A stretch of DNA of 35,448 nt from an uncultured Akkermansia sp. GTDB taxonomy: Bacteria; Verrucomicrobiota; Verrucomicrobiia; Verrucomicrobiales; Akkermansiaceae. A program made the translations under genes and the position numbers. Of this stretch, positions 33,896 to 35,448 are shown one piece after another. The stretch's first letter is position 1, and the number at the start of each line of letters is the position of its first letter. Under the pieces are notes generated by a model. That model ran no database searches, had not been told where the DNA came from, and was given only the letters and a program-made list of their open reading frames with translations. The stretch covers positions 1-35,448 of the forward strand of contig CANQGG010000023.1 of NCBI GenBank assembly GCA_947601655.1. Direction: 5' to 3'.

Positions 33896-34192
33896 ATGGA
33901 GGAAGCTCAAATACCGAGTGGAGAGGACCTGCGACGCCTCCTTGAGGAAATCGCTGAGATGCACATGCCATTCGGGATGTACGGACCGGATAAATTCCCT
34001 CCAAATGGCTGCCCCATCACCGACTTACCTGCTGAATATCTCGATTGGTTCTCCCAGCGTGGCTGGCCGAAGGGAAAGCTCGGTCGCCTTATGGAGCAAA
34101 CCTTCCTCATCAAAAATTGCGGACTGGACGGACTCTTCGATCCTTTTCGTGCCGCCCGCGGCGGATTTCGCCACTATCCCCGAAAAAAATAA
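33896..34192 (+). CDS. DUF3820 family small protein
   Basis: The 98-residue cytosolic protein matches DUF3820. It has MPFGMYG near the start, ITDLPAEYLDWFSQRGWPKG in the middle, and the end pattern KLGRLMEQTF...GLDGLFDPFR. Compared with the common form (MPFGKYKG), it carries an insertion, GPDKFPPNGCP. Family members have been described as quorum-regulated or putative nucleic-acid-linked factors, but a biochemical function is not established. It is sandwiched in an operon: ATG is 2 nt after pyrC, and its TAA shares one base with the menA ATG. Confidence 0.85.
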   Translation: MEEAQIPSGEDLRRLLEEIAEMHMPFGMYGPDKFPPNGCPITDLPAEYLDWFSQRGWPKGKLGRLMEQTFLIKNCGLDGLFDPFRAARGGFRHYPRKK

Positions 34193-35109
34193 TGTTCGCC
34201 GATTCCTTACGTTCTATATTCCTCGCGGCTCGTCCCAAAACGCTCCCGGCAGGACTTGTCGCGGTCTGGGCAGGATTCGTCGTGGTCGCTAAATTCTCTG
34301 CTGCCCTCGCTAATTCGCCCTTTGCTCCGGACTACCGGCTCGCCCTTTTCACCGCGCTCAGCTGCGCCTGCATCCAGATTTCCTGCAATCTCTTCAACGA
34401 TGCGCTGGATGCCGGGCATCACGCCGACACAGAGCGCCGACAGGGACCTCTTCGCATCACTGCCGGCGGGCGCATGAGTCCTTGTGCCGTGAAATGTTGG
34501 GCTCTGTTCTTTATGCTGCTTGCGTCTCTGACGGCAATTCCTCTCATCCTCGCTCAAGGCTGGGGAGTTATTTTCATAGGTGTCCCCTGCCTGCTTTGTG
34601 CGTATCTTTACACGGGCGGACCTTTTCCTTTGGCCTACCATGGACTTGGAGAGTTGTTCGTGCTGCTGTTTTTCGGTCTTGTAGCAGTTGTTGGCACGAC
34701 CTTTGTCCAGATCGGATGGCAGCCTGGATACGCCCCCATTTACGCTGCCGCCATCATGCTTGGGGTTATCTGTGGTCTTCTCTCTTGCGTGCTCATTGAA
34801 GTAAACAACATTCGCGACCGCGCGGAGGATGCCACTACTGGCAAGCGCACTCTTGCCGTGCGCCTTGGCGACAGACGTGCGCGCGGTCTTGCCATGGCTT
34901 TTCTCGTCGCCCCGTACGCCGTCACCCGCCAACTCTCGGAGGTTCTTCCTGGGCTCGGCTGGAATTGGTGTTGGCTTGCCGCACTGCTCGTTGGCGGTAT
35001 AATCCTGCATAAACTCGCCACTACACCGGCAGACAAACGCATGAACACGCTGCTTGGGCTTTCATCCCTCCACATGATGCTCTATATGCTTTCCATTACG
35101 CTGGGCTAA
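34192..35109 (+). CDS. menA: 1,4-dihydroxy-2-naphthoate polyprenyltransferase
   Basis: UbiA-family integral membrane enzyme that prenylates DHNA to demethylmenaquinone. The 305-residue product has eight or nine predicted transmembrane helices. The first Asp-rich motif is NDALDAGHHADTERRQGP (about residues 66-83) and the second is NNIRDRAEDATTGKRTL (about 204-220), whose spacing and GKRTLAVRLG ending are typical of MenA rather than UbiA. Length is normal. The start overlaps the DUF3820 stop by one base (TAATG), so translation is coupled. It points to respiration with menaquinone, which could accept electrons from PoxB. Confidence 0.95.
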   Translation: MFADSLRSIFLAARPKTLPAGLVAVWAGFVVVAKFSAALANSPFAPDYRLALFTALSCACIQISCNLFNDALDAGHHADTERRQGPLRITAGGRMSPCAVKCWALFFMLLASLTAIPLILAQGWGVIFIGVPCLLCAYLYTGGPFPLAYHGLGELFVLLFFGLVAVVGTTFVQIGWQPGYAPIYAAAIMLGVICGLLSCVLIEVNNIRDRAEDATTGKRTLAVRLGDRRARGLAMAFLVAPYAVTRQLSEVLPGLGWNWCWLAALLVGGIILHKLATTPADKRMNTLLGLSSLHMMLYMLSITLG

Positions 35110-35416
35110 AATCCCCCGTGTTCCTTCCCTAACTGAAGGGGAAAGAGACTTTGGTCTGTTTACGACGGGAGATTGTCAGCTCCGCATGCCCCCGATCTCG
35201 CCTGCAACGCTGAACATAGTTCTGTTGCTTGAGAAGGCAAAGGTATCAGCATCTCCAAACGCCAGCAAATTGAACGCTGTCGTGAAGGAGGAATATCCAT
35301 CAGTGAGATATCCGGACGCCCTGTTCGTCAACGTATCACTATCAATCGTGAAATCAAACGAATGAAGGTTATTTTGCCATTGCAATATGGGGGCTCTGTG
35401 GTAGAATGGTGGAAGC
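35110..35416. other. Intergenic region after menA, with one doubtful minus-strand frame
   Basis: A frame on the minus strand (stop at 35176) is open for 85 codons to 35433 or about 70 from a TTG at 35385. It reads SGYLTDGYSSFTTAFNLLAF...SVAGEIGGMRS, a Ser/Thr/Phe-rich beta-type composition. The longer version would run across the promoter and start of the next plus-strand gene, so it may be a remnant of a secreted protein rather than a gene. Imperfect stems just after menA (about 35128-35150) have no T tract. Confidence 0.4.
35380..35407 (+). promoter_or_regulatory. Promoter of the last, partial gene
   Basis: TTGCAA (35380-35385), 16-nt spacer ending in TGG (extended -10), then TAGAAT (35402-35407). 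The -10 box is 9 nt before ATG 35417, repeating the short-leader layout seen elsewhere. Confidence 0.55.
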
Positions 35417-35448
35417 ATGAAAGTGATAACCATTTACGGCAGCAGGAG
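35417..35448 (+). CDS. Start of a gene cut by the window end, possibly flavodoxin-fold reductase
   Basis: Only ten complete codons are visible: MKVITIYGSR. A beta strand followed by GS is how NADPH-dependent FMN reductases and other flavodoxin-fold proteins often begin, but ten residues are not enough for a family call. Support for a real gene comes mainly from the extended -10 promoter 9 nt upstream and the start context. Confidence 0.4.
   Translation, partial: MKVITIYGSR

Overview
The window is a bacterial chromosome segment of about 35 kb. It is most likely from a Verrucomicrobiota member related to Akkermansia. That assignment is inferred from gene content: LL-diaminopimelate aminotransferase (DapL), MenA, secreted host-glycan glycosidases (one GH110, two GH20), a type V autotransporter and Aas-like acyl-ACP ligase. 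No 16S or ribosomal marker is present to confirm it. Almost every gene is intact; there is no prophage, IS element or CRISPR array.

Layout. 1-726: a cut-off ORF and tRNA-His with its terminator and promoter. 726-3479: asnS (minus) divergent from a membrane-anchored YD-repeat protein. 3494-6805: phosphohexomutase (minus) divergent from xth and a DoxX/MauE-like membrane protein. 6812-16263: nine tightly packed minus-strand genes. The promoter-proximal four are three unknown secreted proteins and a GH110 alpha-1,3-galactosidase. The other five are a DUF1015 protein, an orphan D12-class adenine methyltransferase, serA, a mannose-1-phosphate guanylyltransferase and ruvX. 16507-18675: an Aas-type fusion whose acyltransferase half has lost its catalytic motifs. 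18930-23441: a 1503-residue autotransporter. 23442-24274: a gene-poor repeat region. 24275-28467: dapL, poxB and a LOG-family protein. 28540-32638: two tandem GH20 beta-N-acetylhexosaminidases. 32865-35109: pyrC, a DUF3820 gene and menA, tightly coupled. 35176-35448: a doubtful fragment and the start of one more gene.

Most notable observation. Upstream of the autotransporter, two exact 20-bp inverted repeats (23522-23541 and 23678-23697) flank a 136-bp segment. The segment carries a perfect TTGACA at its right edge, pointing away from the gene. Inverting it would place that TTGACA exactly 17 bp from TAGACT, 70 nt or so upstream of the autotransporter start. This has the form of an invertible promoter controlling phase variation of a surface protein, shown here in what would be the OFF orientation. 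Related palindromes and short dispersed repeats lie around the same gene.

A second general feature is promoter placement. Several genes have sigma70-like promoters whose -10 box ends only 7-11 nt before the start codon (asnS, pgm, xth, dapL, the LOG gene, pyrC and the final partial gene), usually without a Shine-Dalgarno sequence. Leaderless or nearly leaderless mRNAs therefore seem common here.

Functionally, the secreted enzymes (GH110, two GH20) would release galactose and N-acetylhexosamines from host-type glycans. The remaining genes are ordinary metabolism: serine, diaminopimelate, pyrimidine, GDP-mannose and menaquinone synthesis, and pyruvate oxidation to the quinone pool.
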